This document shows, piece after piece, positions 23,585 through 24,927 of a stretch of DNA of 24,927 nt. The notes under the pieces were generated by a model. That model saw only the letters and a program-made list of their open reading frames with translations, did not search any database and was not told the DNA's origin. Numbering within the stretch: the first letter of the stretch is position 1; each line of letters starts with the position of its first letter. Position numbers and translations under genes: made by a program. The stretch spans positions 1 to 24,927 of the forward strand of contig CANGCU010000002.1 in NCBI GenBank assembly GCA_947452355.1. The letters are read 5' to 3'. This DNA comes from Microbacteriaceae bacterium (GTDB lineage: Bacteria; Actinomycetota; Actinomycetes; Actinomycetales; Microbacteriaceae).

Positions 23585-24927
23585 ATGAGCGCACTCATCG
23601 AATCCCTTGACGAGAATCAACGCGAGGTGGCGCTCGCTCTAGTCGGGCCGGTTCGCGTTTTGGCCGGTGCTGGTTCTGGCAAGACGCGAGCAATTACGCA
23701 TCGCATTGCCTACGGTGTCGAGACGGGCGTTTTTACTCCCGAAAAGGTCCTGGCACTGTCCTTCACGGTCAAAGCAGCAGGGGAGATGCGTGCGCGGCTC
23801 AGTGAACTCGGAATCGATGGCGTTGCCTGTCGGACATTTCACTCGGCGGCCCTTCGACAGCTGTCCCATTTCTGGCCCGACCTCATCGGTGGTGATCTGC
23901 CGAAAATTCTCCATTCCAAAGCAGCCACTCTCAAACGAGCCGCTGCGCAGTTGAAAATCAGGGCATCCGACGAGTTATTGCGCGGAATTGCCGCGGAGAT
24001 TGAGTGGCGAAAGGTTCGGTTGTTGTCGCGTGACCAGTATGTTGCGTCGCTGGATTCCCGCCCTTTGCCCAGCGGGTTATCCCGTGATTCTGCACTCAAT
24101 CTGATTGATCGCTACGAGGAACTCAAGGATGAACAGCGAAACCTGGATTTCGAGGACATCCTTATTGCCACGCTCGGGATGATTAATTCCGAGAAGTGGG
24201 TAGCGAATCGAATCCAGGAACAGTATCGATTTTTTGTCGTTGACGAGTATCAGGACGTCTCGCCCGTCCAGCGCGCCCTGCTCGACGCGTGGCGCGGTAA
24301 GCACGCCGAAGTCTGCGTGGTCGGAGATCCAAACCAGACGGTGTTCGGATTCGCGGGGGCATCGGACGAACACCTCTTGCGTTTCGAATCGGAGTTTCCT
24401 GGCGCGACGACAATCGAACTCGACCGCAACTATCGGTCGACACCGGAAATCGTTCGACTCGCGAATTCAACGGTGCCCAATTCACCGCTCGAACTGACGT
24501 CGGTTCGCGAATCGGGCCCACCGCCCCGTGTCATCGTGGCGCCAACGGACGATGACGAAGCGCGTGCTGTCGGTGAGTCCATCCGCGCGGCGATTGAAAC
24601 GGGCACCGATCCGTCCGACATTGCGGTGTTGTATCGCATCAATGCGCAAGCCATTCTGCTTGAACAGGTTCTGGGAGAGATGAATATTCCGTTTCGAGTG
24701 CGCGGCGGGCGATTCTTTGACGAACCCGTTGTCACGCGTGCCCTTGTTCTGGTTCGTGGCCGCCTTCAAACCGAGCCCGATGCGAGTGCCCGTGACACCA
24801 TGGCACTCCTCCTCCGCGAGGATCTTGGCTGGCTTTCAAAACCCCCGGCCAATCCCGTCGAACGGCACTCGTGGAACATCATGTCGACGTTGGCGGCGAT
24901 TGCCGAATCGCTTCCTGCCGAATCCAC
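23585..24927 (+). CDS. uvrD2: UvrD2-type ATP-dependent DNA helicase, N-terminal part (partial)
   Basis: The frame is open from the ATG to the end of the window (447 codons) and continues beyond it. It encodes a superfamily 1A 3'-5' DNA helicase: AGAGSGKT at residues 27-34, FTVKAAGEMRARL, TFHSAALRQL, DEYQD at 220-224, GDPNQTVFGFAGA from 247, and the ELDRNYRST motif IV region. The TFHSAALRQLSHFWP stretch and overall N terminus resemble mycobacterial UvrD2 more than UvrD1/PcrA. UvrD2 usually carries a C-terminal HRDC domain and a cysteine cluster, which would lie outside the window and cannot be checked. The start is secured by GAGAGGAG at 23572-23579, 5 bases upstream. No nudC gene lies before it, unlike the M. 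tuberculosis order I recall. Confidence 0.92.
   Translation, partial: MSALIESLDENQREVALALVGPVRVLAGAGSGKTRAITHRIAYGVETGVFTPEKVLALSFTVKAAGEMRARLSELGIDGVACRTFHSAALRQLSHFWPDLIGGDLPKILHSKAATLKRAAAQLKIRASDELLRGIAAEIEWRKVRLLSRDQYVASLDSRPLPSGLSRDSALNLIDRYEELKDEQRNLDFEDILIATLGMINSEKWVANRIQEQYRFFVVDEYQDVSPVQRALLDAWRGKHAEVCVVGDPNQTVFGFAGASDEHLLRFESEFPGATTIELDRNYRSTPEIVRLANSTVPNSPLELTSVRESGPPPRVIVAPTDDDEARAVGESIRAAIETGTDPSDIAVLYRINAQAILLEQVLGEMNIPFRVRGGRFFDEPVVTRALVLVRGRLQTEPDASARDTMALLLREDLGWLSKPPANPVERHSWNIMSTLAAIAESLPAES

Noticed and set aside
1..24927. CRISPR arrays, insertion sequences, tRNA or rRNA genes, attachment sites
   Set aside because: No regularly spaced repeats, transposase motifs, terminal inverted repeats or cloverleaf-type sequence were noticed, and there is no non-coding gap large enough for most of them.

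Overview
This window reads as the chromosome of a Gram-positive, fairly high-GC actinobacterium, most likely a member of the Microbacteriaceae or a close relative. The evidence is the gene set itself. It has the actinobacterial small proteins DUF3117 and DUF3107, the AdnA/AdnB helicase-nuclease pair, a UvrD2-type helicase, a MiaE-like ferritin-fold protein, and the PRC-barrel/MgtE_N/CBS + DUF1003 + Mrp cluster. I see no rRNA, tRNA, insertion sequence, prophage or CRISPR array. Coding density is very high and no gap between genes is longer than about 111 bases. The family assignment is inference.

Layout. (1) 1-2736, plus strand: the 3' end of serA, then leuB and ilvE, for serine and branched-chain amino acid synthesis. 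(2) 2729-5995, plus strand: a small four-helix membrane protein overlapping ilvE, a 7Fe ferredoxin (fdxA), citrate synthase (gltA) and a PIG-V-like GT-C mannosyltransferase. (3) 6056-12853: a block whose order resembles, from memory, Rv1211-Rv1232c of Mycobacterium tuberculosis. It holds DUF3117, a TetR regulator and O-methyltransferase on the minus strand, TatB, a YflT-like membrane protein, a soluble PRC-barrel/MgtE_N/CBS protein, a DUF1003 membrane protein, Mrp and a Xaa-Pro aminopeptidase. (4) 12892-24927: a PHP phosphoesterase, a DEAD-box RNA helicase, a MiaE-like ferritin-fold protein, DUF3107, AdnA, AdnB, a degenerate APH-fold protein and the 5' part of UvrD2. This parallels the M. tuberculosis Rv3198c-Rv3211 neighbourhood.

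How the genes work together. SerA, LeuB and IlvE supply amino acids. Ferredoxin and citrate synthase serve central metabolism. TatB belongs to the twin-arginine export system. The MgtE_N/CBS, DUF1003 and YflT-like proteins look like a stress or cation-sensing membrane module of unknown function. AdnAB resects double-strand breaks and UvrD2 is a 3'-5' DNA helicase, so the last third is a DNA-repair neighbourhood.

I found no clearly new multi-gene system; this is mostly conserved core genome. The best leads are: (a) nine start codons sitting 6-7 nt after a -10 hexamer, which implies widespread leaderless transcription; (b) a shared TAnGCTGGAG promoter element; (c) three convergent gene pairs whose stop codons overlap by exactly four bases; and (d) an APH-fold protein that has lost its catalytic residues, lying between adnAB and uvrD2.
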